A stretch of DNA of 64,000 nucleotides from Frischella japonica (GTDB lineage: Bacteria; Pseudomonadota; Gammaproteobacteria; Enterobacterales; Orbaceae), in the NCBI RefSeq assembly GCF_014489845.1, contig NZ_JABURY010000006.1, forward strand, positions 1 through 64,000. Reading direction: 5' to 3'. The notes under the pieces are model-generated. The model was not told the DNA's origin. It saw nothing but the letters and a program-made list of their open reading frames with translations, and made no database searches. Within the stretch, counting starts at the first letter, position 1, and each line of letters begins with the position of its first letter. A program made the translations under genes and the position numbers. Positions 40,919 through 53,378 of the stretch are shown piece by piece.

Positions 40919-41284
40919 CTATTTATTAGATGTTGTTTTATTAATTAGAAAATTAATTAATATAATAATTAAACCGATTGGAGCAATAATTATGGCTAAT
41001 CCCCAGCATAAAAGTATCGTAAAAAATTTTATAATCATAAATAATTTTATATTTACCCATATTGCTGTTTTCTCACTGAAAATATAGTTCAAGATAGCTT
41101 CATAAGCATAACGTGAAAAAGGATAAAGTAATGTATTGATGCTGAAATTAAGCAATAACGGTACATTAATTTTTATACCAGAAATAGGTGTTAAAGCGAA
41201 AATATAAACGGCGATAAATATTACAATTCCAAATAAGAAATGTTGTATATATACACGGATATTTAACCCTAGAATGGTTTTCAT
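40919..41284 (-). CDS. hypothetical membrane protein
   Basis: This is a 121-residue, strongly hydrophobic protein with three or four predicted membrane helices (near 12-33, 40-57, 82-95 and 96-114) and a short basic tail. The start has AGGAAA upstream of the ATG. No family is recognised. It lies convergent with tfoX and divergent from the rpsF operon. The 332-base gap to rpsF is AT-rich and holds the ribosomal promoter and leader described below. Confidence 0.6.
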   Translation of the reverse strand: MKTILGLNIRVYIQHFLFGIVIFIAVYIFALTPISGIKINVPLLLNFSINTLLYPFSRYAYEAILNYIFSEKTAIWVNIKLFMIIKFFTILLCWGLAIIIAPIGLIIILINFLINKTTSNK

Positions 41285-41490
41285 TAGTTTTCCTTTCGTA
41301 ATATTTAAATTTTAATAATATTTATTTATATAAGTTTTACTTATTTGATTTAAAAGTAAAAATTTTTCTAATAATTTTTATTACTATTATAGAAATTGTT
41401 ACGCATTAATAAAGTATTTTTATTTTATTTTAGTCAAATTCATAGAGTTGCAGTTATAACAGTGCGATAATTGATTTGAAATTTAGCTAC

Positions 41491-41519
41491 TGGAAATTGT
41501 TAGCGTAATATTATATAAT
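41491..41519 (+). promoter_or_regulatory. promoter of the rpsF-priB-rpsR-rplI operon
   Basis: A perfect -10 TATAAT lies at 41514-41519, with TGGAAA (four of six) 17 bases upstream as -35. Initiation would fall near 41526. This gives a 90-base leader in front of rpsF, consistent with an autoregulated ribosomal operon. Confidence 0.65.
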
Positions 41520-41569
41520 GCGCCGTCGATTTCAGCCGTCTAATATTCATGTTCCTTGCTTTCATTGGG

Positions 41570-41607
41570 CTACGGCTGACCCGGACAGAAAGCTGATTAA
41601 TCCGTAG
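41570..41607 (+). promoter_or_regulatory. rpsF leader hairpin, candidate S6:S18 autoregulatory element
   Basis: CTACGG (41570-41575) pairs with CCGTAG (41602-41607) around a bulged interior that contains a CCGG block. The 3' arm overlaps the TAGGGAG ribosome-binding site. In many bacteria the S6:S18 complex binds a CCG-containing hairpin in its own mRNA leader and represses translation. Position and content fit that element. I infer the function from this. Confidence 0.55.
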
Positions 41608-41616
41608 GGAGCGATA

Positions 41617-42021
41617 ATGCGTCATTACGAAATTGTTTTTATGGTTCACCCAGATCAAAGTGAACAAGTTCCAGGTATGATTGAGCGTTATACTGGTACA
41701 TTGACTACTGCAGGTGGTACTATTCATCGTTTAGAAGATTGGGGTCGTCGCCAATTGGCTTATCCTATCGAAAAATTGCATAAAGCACATTATGTTCTTA
41801 TGAATGTAGAAGCTACTCAAGAAGCGGTTGATGAGTTAGAAGATAACTTTCGTTTCAACGATGCAGTAATTCGTAGTTTAATTATGCGTACTAAACACGC
41901 TGTGACAGAAACATCACCAATGCTTAAAGCAAAAGATGATCGTAAAAATTCGCAAGAAGAATTTAACGAAACCAATATGGATGATGTAGATTCAGATGAT
42001 GTTGAAGGTTCAGAAGAGTAA
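41617..42021 (+). CDS. rpsF: 30S ribosomal protein S6
   Basis: S6 sits on the platform of the 30S subunit with S18. The 134-residue protein begins [20 protein letters not shown] and has the RNA-binding [17 protein letters not shown]. The C-terminal tail from about residue 105 is acidic ([13 protein letters not shown]), as in enterobacterial S6, which is glutamylated by RimK there. It is the first gene of rpsF-priB-rpsR-rplI, and priB follows after 3 bases. Confidence 0.97.
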   Translation: MRHYEIVFMVHPDQSEQVPGMIERYTGTLTTAGGTIHRLEDWGRRQLAYPIEKLHKAHYVLMNVEATQEAVDELEDNFRFNDAVIRSLIMRTKHAVTETSPMLKAKDDRKNSQEEFNETNMDDVDSDDVEGSEE

Positions 42022-42024
42022 TCA

Positions 42025-42324
42025 ATGTCAAATCGTTTGGAGTTGTCCGGCCTTGTTTTAAAGACGCCCATACGAAAATTAAGTCCAAATGGTATCTCGC
42101 ATTGTCAGTTTTATTTAGAGCATGTATCTGAACAAATTGAAGCCGAATTACCAAGACAATCGTGGTGTGTTATGCCAGTAATTGTTACAGGACAAAATGA
42201 ATTAACTCACAGTATTAAAAAAGGTAGTAAAGTATTAGTAAGTGGTTTTATTAGTACACATAATAAACGTAGTAATATTCCACAACTTGTTTTACATGCC
42301 TGCGAAATTAAATTAATTGTTTAA
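42025..42324 (+). CDS. priB: primosomal replication protein N (PriB)
   Basis: This 99-residue single OB-fold protein binds single-stranded DNA and helps PriA restart stalled replication forks. It starts MSNRLELSGLVLKTPIRK and has CQFYLEH and SGFISTHNKR, as in E. coli PriB (104 residues). Its position between rpsF and rpsR is the conserved enterobacterial order. The spacing is tight: 3 bases after rpsF and 18 before rpsR. Confidence 0.94.
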   Translation: MSNRLELSGLVLKTPIRKLSPNGISHCQFYLEHVSEQIEAELPRQSWCVMPVIVTGQNELTHSIKKGSKVLVSGFISTHNKRSNIPQLVLHACEIKLIV

Positions 42325-42342
42325 ATTTAGGAGAACCGCCAA

Positions 42343-42570
42343 ATGGCTCGTTATTTCCGTCGTCGTAAATTCTGTCGTTTTACTGCAGAAGACGTGAAAG
42401 AGATTGATTATAAAGATATCTCTTTATTAAAAAGTTACATCACTGAAAGTGGTAAAATTGTGCCAAGCCGTATCACCGGCACATGTGCAAAATATCAACG
42501 TCAATTAGCTCGTGCAATTAAACGCGCTCGTTATTTGGCTTTATTACCTTACACTGATAATCATCAGTAA
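42343..42570 (+). CDS. rpsR: 30S ribosomal protein S18
   Basis: This 75-residue basic protein, identical in length to E. coli S18, starts [20 protein letters not shown]. It contains the RNA-binding [20 protein letters not shown]. It partners S6 in the subunit and in leader repression. AGGAGAACC upstream gives a strong start. Confidence 0.98.
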   Translation: MARYFRRRKFCRFTAEDVKEIDYKDISLLKSYITESGKIVPSRITGTCAKYQRQLARAIKRARYLALLPYTDNHQ

Positions 42571-42591
42571 TTAGCAACAGAGGAAGACAGA

Positions 42592-43044
42592 ATGCAAATT
42601 ATTCTACTCGATAAAGTTGCTAACTTAGGCAGCTTAGGTGATCAAGTTAATGTTAAAGCAGGTTATGCTCGTAACTTTTTAATTCCACAAGGTAAAGCAG
42701 TTCCAGCGACAAAGAAAAATATTGAATTTTTTGAAGCTAAACGTGCTGAATTTGAAGCTAAACTTGCTGATGTTTTAAAAGCAGCAGAAGCGAAAGCTAT
42801 GCAAATTAATGCATTGGAAAAAGTTACTATCACATCGAAAGCGGGTGATGAAGGTAGATTATTCGGTTCAATTGGTACGCGTGATATCGCCGATGCGGTT
42901 AAAGCTCGCGGCGTTAATGTATCAAAAAGTGAAGTGCGTTTACCGAATGGTGTGTTACGTACTGTGGGTGAGCATGAAGTTTCATTCCAATTACACAGTG
43001 AAGTATTTGCCAAGATCATTATTGATGTTGTTGCTGAAGCGTAA
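42592..43044 (+). CDS. rplI: 50S ribosomal protein L9
   Basis: This 150-residue protein has the typical two-domain L9 layout. The N-terminal rRNA-binding domain is [17 protein letters not shown] plus [17 protein letters not shown] long charged helix (about 40-75) joins it to the C-terminal domain. It ends the ribosomal operon, followed by the hairpin at 43072-43096. Confidence 0.98.
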   Translation: MQIILLDKVANLGSLGDQVNVKAGYARNFLIPQGKAVPATKKNIEFFEAKRAEFEAKLADVLKAAEAKAMQINALEKVTITSKAGDEGRLFGSIGTRDIADAVKARGVNVSKSEVRLPNGVLRTVGEHEVSFQLHSEVFAKIIIDVVAEA

Positions 43045-43071
43045 TAAATCATATTAATTATGATATATTGA

Positions 43072-43096
43072 AACCCGCAGAAATGCGGGTTTTTTA
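43072..43096 (+). terminator. rplI operon terminator
   Basis: AACCCGCA and TGCGGGTT form an eight-pair stem followed by TTTTATT. It lies about 27 bases after the rplI stop. Confidence 0.9.
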
Positions 43097-43124
43097 TTAT
43101 TGAGATATATTGAAGGAGAAAGTT

Positions 43125-43736
43125 ATGCAGTTGGATTCAACTAAAGCAAAAGCAAGCTATGCAATTGGTTTACAAATTGGGCAACAATTAAAAGATTCAG
43201 GGTTAAAAGACCTCGATCTCAATGCCTTAAAACAAGGTCTTGAAGATGTTTTAACTGAAAGACAACCAGCGCTAGCTTTGGATGTGCTACATGATGCATT
43301 ACGCCAAATTCATGAGCAAGCGATGGAAGCAAAAAAGAAAGAAGCTGATAAGGCTGCTCAAGCAAGTATTGATTTCTTAAAACAAAACCTCACTAAAGGT
43401 GGAGTCAAATCGACTGAATCAGGTTTACAGTATACAATATTGAAGCAAGGGAATGGTAATATTCCATCAGCTACGGATCGTGTTCGTGTTCATTATACCG
43501 GTCAATTAATAGATGGTACCATTTTTGATAGTTCTGTGGAACGAGGTCAACCAGCAGAATTTCCCGTTAGTGGCGTGATTCGTGGTTGGGTCGAAGCTTT
43601 ACAATTAATGCCTGTTGGTTCTAAATGGCGTTTATATATTCCACAAGAACTGGCGTACGGATCGCAAGGTGCTGGGGCATCTATTCCACCATATAGTGCA
43701 TTAATTTTTGATGTTGAATTATTAGATATTCTTTAA
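43125..43736 (+). CDS. fklB: FKBP-type peptidyl-prolyl isomerase (FklB)
   Basis: This protein of about 203 residues has an N-terminal dimerisation domain ([17 protein letters not shown] onward), a long helix with [11 protein letters not shown], and a C-terminal FKBP domain. The FKBP domain shows [36 protein letters not shown] and the terminal [18 protein letters not shown]. There is no signal peptide, so this is cytoplasmic FklB (FKBP22) rather than periplasmic FkpA. The ATG 43125 has AAGGAGAA five bases upstream; a TTG five codons earlier is unlikely. The hairpin GTGCGG/CCGCAC at 43751-43768 follows and may end it. Confidence 0.93.
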   Translation: MQLDSTKAKASYAIGLQIGQQLKDSGLKDLDLNALKQGLEDVLTERQPALALDVLHDALRQIHEQAMEAKKKEADKAAQASIDFLKQNLTKGGVKSTESGLQYTILKQGNGNIPSATDRVRVHYTGQLIDGTIFDSSVERGQPAEFPVSGVIRGWVEALQLMPVGSKWRLYIPQELAYGSQGAGASIPPYSALIFDVELLDIL

Positions 43737-43869
43737 TTGATTTGTTGTAACGTGCGGAATACCGCACGATTATTTTCATTGTGGATTATAAATCATCAAT
43801 ACTTATAGTAATTACTAATATAAAAGAAACGTAACTCAACTTATTTATCGTGTTTCGTTATAATGTTGA

Positions 43870-48274
<4,405 letters not shown>

Positions 48275-48286
48275 TAAGGAATACAT

Positions 48287-48961
48287 ATGACTCATTTAAT
48301 TCTACTTATTGGACGTAGTAAAATTTATCCATATATTTGTCTGGTACTCGTGACTTTAGCTTTTTTATCAACTAATCCTCTACAGGATTTTGATCAACGT
48401 TACGCTATCTCTTTTGTGGGATCCATGTGTGGTTTATTGTGTGTAATATTATTAGCTAAACGAAAAAATAGCGGTAATGTTTTGGGTATGATGGCGGCAT
48501 TTGGCGAAAGTACTGCCAATTTTCTCGGTAATAATATAGGAGCAGCGTTACCTTCTATATTTTATTTTTTGTCACATGTCTATGGGTTAGTGAATTGGCG
48601 TAAAAATCAAGATACGGATAAAGCCGTAAAAGTTAGACAATTAAAAGAAAATCATTTTTTAACAATTTTATTTTTCTTGATTATAGCTGCTTTTTTAAAT
48701 GTTTTTTTAACAACTGAATTGGAAGCAAAAAATACTGAATATCAATTAATTGCAAATTGTTTTATATTCGGCTTGGGGCTGATTGCTCAATTGTTATTAA
48801 TGATGCGTTTTTCATTTAATTGGTATTTATGGATTCTCCTTAATGTTTTGACCATCGGTTTGAATATTTATACTCATAATCCAATTATTGCTACGCAATA
48901 TTTAATATACTTGTTTAATGCCATTTATGGGGTGATTGAATGGAAAAAGAGCCAAAAATAA
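48287..48961 (+). CDS. pnuC: nicotinamide riboside transporter PnuC
   Basis: This 224-residue inner-membrane protein has about seven hydrophobic segments. PnuC features include NFLGNNIGAALPSIFYFLSH, YGLVNWRKNQ, WILLNVLTIGLNIYT and the terminal FNAIYGVIEWKKSQK. It takes up nicotinamide riboside, which the NadR kinase domain traps by phosphorylation. The 12-base spacing from nadR supports one operon. Confidence 0.93.
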   Translation: MTHLILLIGRSKIYPYICLVLVTLAFLSTNPLQDFDQRYAISFVGSMCGLLCVILLAKRKNSGNVLGMMAAFGESTANFLGNNIGAALPSIFYFLSHVYGLVNWRKNQDTDKAVKVRQLKENHFLTILFFLIIAAFLNVFLTTELEAKNTEYQLIANCFIFGLGLIAQLLLMMRFSFNWYLWILLNVLTIGLNIYTHNPIIATQYLIYLFNAIYGVIEWKKSQK

Positions 48962-49010
48962 GTTAACACTTTTTATTTTTATCGTCCGAATAAACGAATT
49001 CTAAGCTAGC

Positions 49011-49041
49011 AAAAACTCGGTATAATAAAATTTATACCGAG
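49011..49041 (-). terminator. ynfA terminator overlapping its stop codon
   Basis: On the minus strand the arms CTCGGTATAA and TTATACCGAG are followed by TTTTTG. The hairpin overlaps the final codons of ynfA. Confidence 0.75.
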
Positions 49042-49358
49042 CGCCAGCCAGTAATAATAATTAAACTACCTACTAAAATCATACTTGCGCCAATTAAGTC
49101 AAAAGCCGTTAATTTTACATGATCGACTAAGCGTAACCAAACTAACGAAGTTATAATATAAATGCCACCATAGGTGGCATAAATTCGACCGCTTGCTTCT
49201 GGATGCAGTGTTAATAACCAAGTAAAAATCATCAGGCTAATGGCTGCTAAAACTAAAATCCAAGCTGATGTTATGTGCTTAATCCAAAGATAGACAAAAT
49301 AACAACCGGTGATTTCAGCCAATGCAGTTACTAAAAATAATAATATAACTTTAACCAT
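49032..49358 (-). CDS. ynfA: YnfA family (UPF0060) small membrane protein
   Basis: This protein of about 108 residues has four membrane helices. It matches E. coli YnfA: FLVTALAEITGCYFVYLWI, LTLHPEASGRIYATYGGIYI and VDHVKLTAFDLIGA. YnfA proteins resemble small multidrug resistance transporters, but the substrate here is unknown. I start at the ATG 49356-49358, with GAGAAG upstream; an in-frame ATG five codons earlier is possible. It is a single gene, convergent with pnuC. Confidence 0.9.
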   Translation of the reverse strand: MVKVILLFLVTALAEITGCYFVYLWIKHITSAWILVLAAISLMIFTWLLTLHPEASGRIYATYGGIYIITSLVWLRLVDHVKLTAFDLIGASMILVGSLIIITGWRSV

Positions 49359-49554
49359 GCAATATCTTCTCATTTATGTATAATTTAGGTGTTCTATCAA
49401 AATAAACGTATTATGTTGTTATAAGATATAAAATCACAATTATTTGTTACTGTGCATTAAATATTAATGGGTTGCTAAAGTTTCTCTTATTAGATGCAAC
49501 ATGTATAGTAATACAGAAATAAATGATCAAAATAAAAATTTAAGGGAATAAACG

Positions 49555-50151
49555 ATGCATTTGTATATTTTTTTTATTATTGGATGTGTGATATCCATTT
49601 TTGGTTATCAAGTTATTGTGGCTTATATAATAGGCTTAGCCTTTGTTTTTTCTATCATTGTTGGGATTTTGATCGATAGTTGGAAAAGAAAAAATCAAGT
49701 ATTGGTTGAAAGTTCTAAAGATCGTCTTATTTTTGATATTAATGGCTTTCCAGTCGAAGAAGATGTAAACAGTTTAATCAATATATTTGCTGACGATGAA
49801 CAAGTATTGGCATCTAAATTTATAAAATTATTTAAACTAAAACTCTTTTTCTTAACTATGGTAACTGCTTATAGCGTTTATCAACTAATTAATATCTATA
49901 GCGCTACTATAGATTATCAACAAGATTATATGCAATGGGGAATACTAATTATAGGTTGTTCATTTACCCTTTATTTAATATATCGTTTAATTAACTGCTT
50001 ATCCATTTTAAATTCTGTTCATAAATTGCGTTGGCACATTGATTATCATGATTCTGATCATCAACGTTACTACGCGGCCTATTTTTCTTGCGCAAAAGCG
50101 TCACAATCTAATTATTTTATACCTCTCTTAGCTTTGGTGTTTAAAATTTAA
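49555..50151 (+). CDS. hypothetical membrane protein
   Basis: This 198-residue protein has two N-terminal hydrophobic helices (about 3-42), a soluble middle part (about 43-95, acidic) and two further helices (about 96-150). It has a cytoplasmic-type C-terminal region and a final hydrophobic tail. AAGGGAATAAACG before the ATG supports the start. No family is recognised. It is a single gene, convergent with acuI, with hairpin AAGGGTGA/TTCACCCTT at 50158-50180 between them. Confidence 0.65.
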   Translation: MHLYIFFIIGCVISIFGYQVIVAYIIGLAFVFSIIVGILIDSWKRKNQVLVESSKDRLIFDINGFPVEEDVNSLINIFADDEQVLASKFIKLFKLKLFFLTMVTAYSVYQLINIYSATIDYQQDYMQWGILIIGCSFTLYLIYRLINCLSILNSVHKLRWHIDYHDSDHQRYYAAYFSCAKASQSNYFIPLLALVFKI

Positions 50152-50157
50152 GTGTTG

Positions 50158-50180
50158 TAAAGGGTGAGCCATTCACCCTT
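50158..50180. terminator. hairpin between a membrane gene and acuI
   Basis: AAGGGTGA and TTCACCCTT form a perfect stem around a 4-base loop. It lies between two convergent stop codons and probably serves both. Confidence 0.65.
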
Positions 50181-50192
50181 GTATATTGATTA

Positions 50193-51176
50193 TTAATGAT
50201 TTACATCGACAATGATGCGACCTCGGATTTGGCCTTGCAATAATTTTTCGCTTGTAGGGATGACTTGTTTTAATGAAATTGTTTTGCCAATGGTGTCCAA
50301 TAATGGTGCATCTAGGATAGTTGCTAAATGCTGCCAAGCTTCAACACGATCAGCATAAGGGCGCATAACACTATCGATACCGATAAGGCTAATACCGCGT
50401 AAAATAAAGGGCGCTACACTACTAGGAAAATCCATACCTTGTGATAAACCACATGCGGCAACTACACCACCATATTGTGTGCTTGCGCAAACATTAGCTA
50501 GCGTTTGACTACCTACACAATCGATGGCAGCTATCCAACGTTCTTTCATTAATGGTTTACCCGGTTCAGACAATTCATGACGATCAATAATTTCGTTAGC
50601 ACCTAATTGCTTTAGGTAAGCACTTTCATTTAGTCTACCGGTAGCCGCAATTACATGATAGCCCAATTTAGCTAAAATCGCGATCGTAAAACTGCCGACA
50701 CCACCATTTGCACCCGTGACTAAAATTTTTCCTTTTTTCGGTGAAATGCCATGTTTTTCAAGAGCGATAATTGCTAACATTGCCGTATAACCGGCTGTAC
50801 CAATTGCCATACATTGCTTACCGGTCAAATTTTGTGGTAATGGAATGAGCCATTGGCCATTCACTTTAGCAAATTGCGCTAGGCCACCCCAATGTTTTTC
50901 CCCTACTCCCCAACCATTAAGTAATATTTTATCGCCCTTTTTGTATTGTGATGTTTGGCTGTCGATTACTGTCCCGACGAAATCAATGCCTGGCACCATA
51001 GGGAATTGTCGTACAACTGGGCTTTTACCTGAAATGGCTAAGGCGTCTTTATAATTCAATGACGAATAGTCTACCTGAACAGTGACATCACCATCAGGTA
51101 ATTGGGATGGTTGAAGCTGAGTGAGGTTGGCGCGATAGCCTTTATCATCTTTCTCGATAAGAATTGCATTGAACAT
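50193..51176 (-). CDS. acuI: AcuI/YhdH-type acrylyl-CoA reductase (MDR family)
   Basis: This 327-residue quinone-oxidoreductase-like member of the medium-chain reductase family resembles E. coli YhdH (324). It shows VDYSSLNYKDALAISGKSP, MVPGIDFVGTV, the NADPH motif ILVTGANGGVGSF, and SVMRPYADRVEAW. AcuI enzymes reduce acryloyl-CoA to propionyl-CoA and so remove a toxic electrophile. The TetR gene upstream on the same strand is 25 bases away, so the pair is probably an operon sensing an electrophile, comparable to acuR-acuI or nemR-nemA. The substrate is inferred from family. Confidence 0.9.
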   Translation of the reverse strand: MFNAILIEKDDKGYRANLTQLQPSQLPDGDVTVQVDYSSLNYKDALAISGKSPVVRQFPMVPGIDFVGTVIDSQTSQYKKGDKILLNGWGVGEKHWGGLAQFAKVNGQWLIPLPQNLTGKQCMAIGTAGYTAMLAIIALEKHGISPKKGKILVTGANGGVGSFTIAILAKLGYHVIAATGRLNESAYLKQLGANEIIDRHELSEPGKPLMKERWIAAIDCVGSQTLANVCASTQYGGVVAACGLSQGMDFPSSVAPFILRGISLIGIDSVMRPYADRVEAWQHLATILDAPLLDTIGKTISLKQVIPTSEKLLQGQIRGRIIVDVNH

Positions 51177-51201
51177 GGTGTTTTCCTTTTATAACAAGTC
51201 A

Positions 51202-51867
51202 TTAATGGGAATGATCTGTACCTAGATTTGGTTTGTAATCTAAGTTGTTTAGAAAATAGTTGATAAATATTGTCATCGGTTCGGCATTTTTAATTAATTT
51301 TGCACGCATGACAGCGCCTTCCCAGCCAATCCAAAAAGAGTAGGCTAAAGTTTGACTATTGAGTGATTGTGCTATATCACCATTTAATTGTGCTTCAGTT
51401 AAACAATTAGCTATACAATGTTGCCAATCCAGAAAAATTTCATTTAACCGTTGCCGAAAACTATGGGGTATGGTGCTAATTTCTTGCCCTAAATTGCCCA
51501 CTAAGCAACCACGGTTAAAATGGTATTTTTCCATACCTTGTTTTGCATCAAGATAAAATTGATAAATCCGTTCTAGAGGTGAAATGGTCTGATTATTGAG
51601 ATATTTATTGAGTTTGTGAGCAAAATAACTTGCGTAATTTTCTAAGATTGCGTGTCCAAAGGCCTCTTTATTTTCAAAATAATAATAAAATGATCCTTTG
51701 GGTATACCAACACGTTTTAAAATACTGTCGATATCTGCAGTCATATATCCGCGTTCGGTGATTAATTCAACCCCACTACGAATCAAAGCTTGTTTGGTAT
51801 CTTGATGATCATGCGTTGATTTAGGAGGTCTTCCTCGCTTAGGTTTTTGTTGTATCACTTTCATCAT
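51202..51867 (-). CDS. TetR-family transcriptional repressor
   Basis: This protein of about 221 residues has a basic N-terminus (QQKPKRGRPPK), then the TetR HTH (TKQALIRSGVELITERGY to IPKGSFYYYFENKEAFG). The C-terminal ligand domain resembles NemR/AcuR-type repressors (GCLVGNLGQEIS, with a Cys). I start at the ATG 51865-51867; an upstream in-frame TTG is less likely. The palindrome TAGACtgattGTCTA lies 30 bases upstream, so it probably represses itself and acuI. The Cys in RGCLVGN could sense electrophiles; that is speculation. Confidence 0.87.
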   Translation of the reverse strand: MMKVIQQKPKRGRPPKSTHDHQDTKQALIRSGVELITERGYMTADIDSILKRVGIPKGSFYYYFENKEAFGHAILENYASYFAHKLNKYLNNQTISPLERIYQFYLDAKQGMEKYHFNRGCLVGNLGQEISTIPHSFRQRLNEIFLDWQHCIANCLTEAQLNGDIAQSLNSQTLAYSFWIGWEGAVMRAKLIKNAEPMTIFINYFLNNLDYKPNLGTDHSH

Positions 51868-51896
51868 AAAATTTCTCAAAACATTTTTTAATAATA

Positions 51897-51911
51897 TAGA
51901 CTGATTGTCTA
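51897..51911. promoter_or_regulatory. palindromic operator TAGAC-N5-GTCTA before the TetR gene
   Basis: This is a perfect five-base inverted repeat with a 5-base spacer, 30 bases before the repressor start codon. It resembles the NemR-type operator arrangement (TAGAC...GTCTA). Its location suits autorepression of the TetR-acuI pair. Confidence 0.65.
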
Positions 51912-52036
51912 CAAAAATAAAGTCTTCACATTTTTTTTATTTGATGATTAATGATAGTAAGTGGATAAGATGTGATAATAGAGAGGTTCTGTTAATTAAA
52001 AAAAATCATTGTGTTAAATTAAATAACATCTTATTA

Positions 52037-52066
52037 AAACTTCCCTAATAAGATATAGGGAAGTTT
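52037..52066. terminator. terminator after the peptidase/transporter operon
   Basis: AAAACTTCCCTA and TAGGGAAGTTTT pair perfectly, with Ts on both sides. It lies 28 bases beyond the stop codon of the minus-strand transporter gene. Confidence 0.85.
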
Positions 52067-52094
52067 TATTGATAAAGAGATAGACAATTAAAAA

Positions 52095-53366
52095 TTATTT
52101 TTTGAGGGCATTCGCTTGATATAAAGCAAATAAGCTAATGAAGCCAATGGCAATTAAATAATAACTTGGCGCAAGATCACTTTTAGTTAATCTAATTAAT
52201 ATTGTACAAATCATAGGTGCAAAACCGCCAAAAATTGTTACTGAAACATTGTAACTTAACGCCATGCCAGTAGCCCTTGTTTTGACTGGGAAAATGTCTG
52301 CCATCATAGAAGGTACGGTTGCAAAATAAATTGATTTTAATAAAGCTAACCAGCTAATTAACAAAATTAACGATGTTGGGCTGATAAAATCGACGGTAAG
52401 AGCAAACCCGGGATAAACTGTGACGAGTAATAAAACTAAGGATGCAAACATTAATGGAATACGACCGACTTTTTCTGCCAATAAACCAACTAATGGAGTA
52501 ACAAAAGTTAAAATTATACCCGCTACTAACGTTGCCGTATATGCAGTTGAGCTATCTAAATGAAGGTTTTTCGTCGCATAAGTAGGCACATATTGTAACA
52601 TATAGTTAATAGCAGTTGAAATCATCATTAAACCAACGGCGATGAAGAACAATGATTTTTGATTGAGAATGATCTCTATTAAAGGATATTGAGTTTTTTC
52701 GGCTTTTTCAAAGGTTGGCGATTCATCAATGTAACGTCGAATATAGAGACCAACCGGACCAATTAATAGTCCAAAAGCAAAAGGAATTCGCCAACCCCAT
52801 TCACTTATTTCAGATTCAGTTAAAGTGTTAGTTAAAATTAAACCAAATAACGCTGCAAGTAAAGTACTAACACCTTGTGTGGCAAATTGCCAACTGGCAA
52901 TAAAGGCTTTACGTTCGGGAAAATGTTCAATTAAAAAGGCGGTCGAACTACCAAATTCACCACCAGCAGAAAATCCTTGAATAAGACGCGCAACAATCAT
53001 CAAAATTGGCGCTGTTAATCCGATAGTTTGATAGGTTGGCATGATAACAATCATTAAACAACCAATCATCATTAAAATCATTGATGCCAGTAATGATGCT
53101 TTACGACCATGTTTATCAGCATAATTACCTAAAAACACGGCTCCAATTGGTCTGATAAGAAATGAAATACCAAACGAAGCAAAAGTCATAATGAGTGATA
53201 ATGTTTCATCGGTATTAGGAAAGAAAGCCTTAGCAATGTAATTAGCAAAAAAAGCATAGACAGCAATATCAAACCATTCCAAAGCATTACCAATACATGT
53301 AGCAAATAATGTTTTATATAGATTAGGTTTTTGGGGTGAATTTTTTTCAGTGTGTATGGACTGCAT
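52095..53366 (-). CDS. MFS transporter, metabolite:H+ symporter family (ProP/ShiA-like)
   Basis: This 423-residue protein has 12 predicted membrane helices. The MHS-type N-terminus reads ATCIGNALEWFDIAVYAFFA. The MFS motif GNYADKHGRKASLLASM lies between helices 2 and 3, and ARLIQGFSAGGEFGSSTAFL follows. The subfamily imports osmolytes, citrate, shikimate and other carboxylates; the substrate is not clear. It lies 12 bases after the M20 peptidase gene, so import and cleavage of the same peptide-like or N-acyl compound is plausible. Confidence 0.9.
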   Translation of the reverse strand: MQSIHTEKNSPQKPNLYKTLFATCIGNALEWFDIAVYAFFANYIAKAFFPNTDETLSLIMTFASFGISFLIRPIGAVFLGNYADKHGRKASLLASMILMMIGCLMIVIMPTYQTIGLTAPILMIVARLIQGFSAGGEFGSSTAFLIEHFPERKAFIASWQFATQGVSTLLAALFGLILTNTLTESEISEWGWRIPFAFGLLIGPVGLYIRRYIDESPTFEKAEKTQYPLIEIILNQKSLFFIAVGLMMISTAINYMLQYVPTYATKNLHLDSSTAYTATLVAGIILTFVTPLVGLLAEKVGRIPLMFASLVLLLVTVYPGFALTVDFISPTSLILLISWLALLKSIYFATVPSMMADIFPVKTRATGMALSYNVSVTIFGGFAPMICTILIRLTKSDLAPSYYLIAIGFISLFALYQANALKK

Positions 53367-53378
53367 AAATTGTATTCC

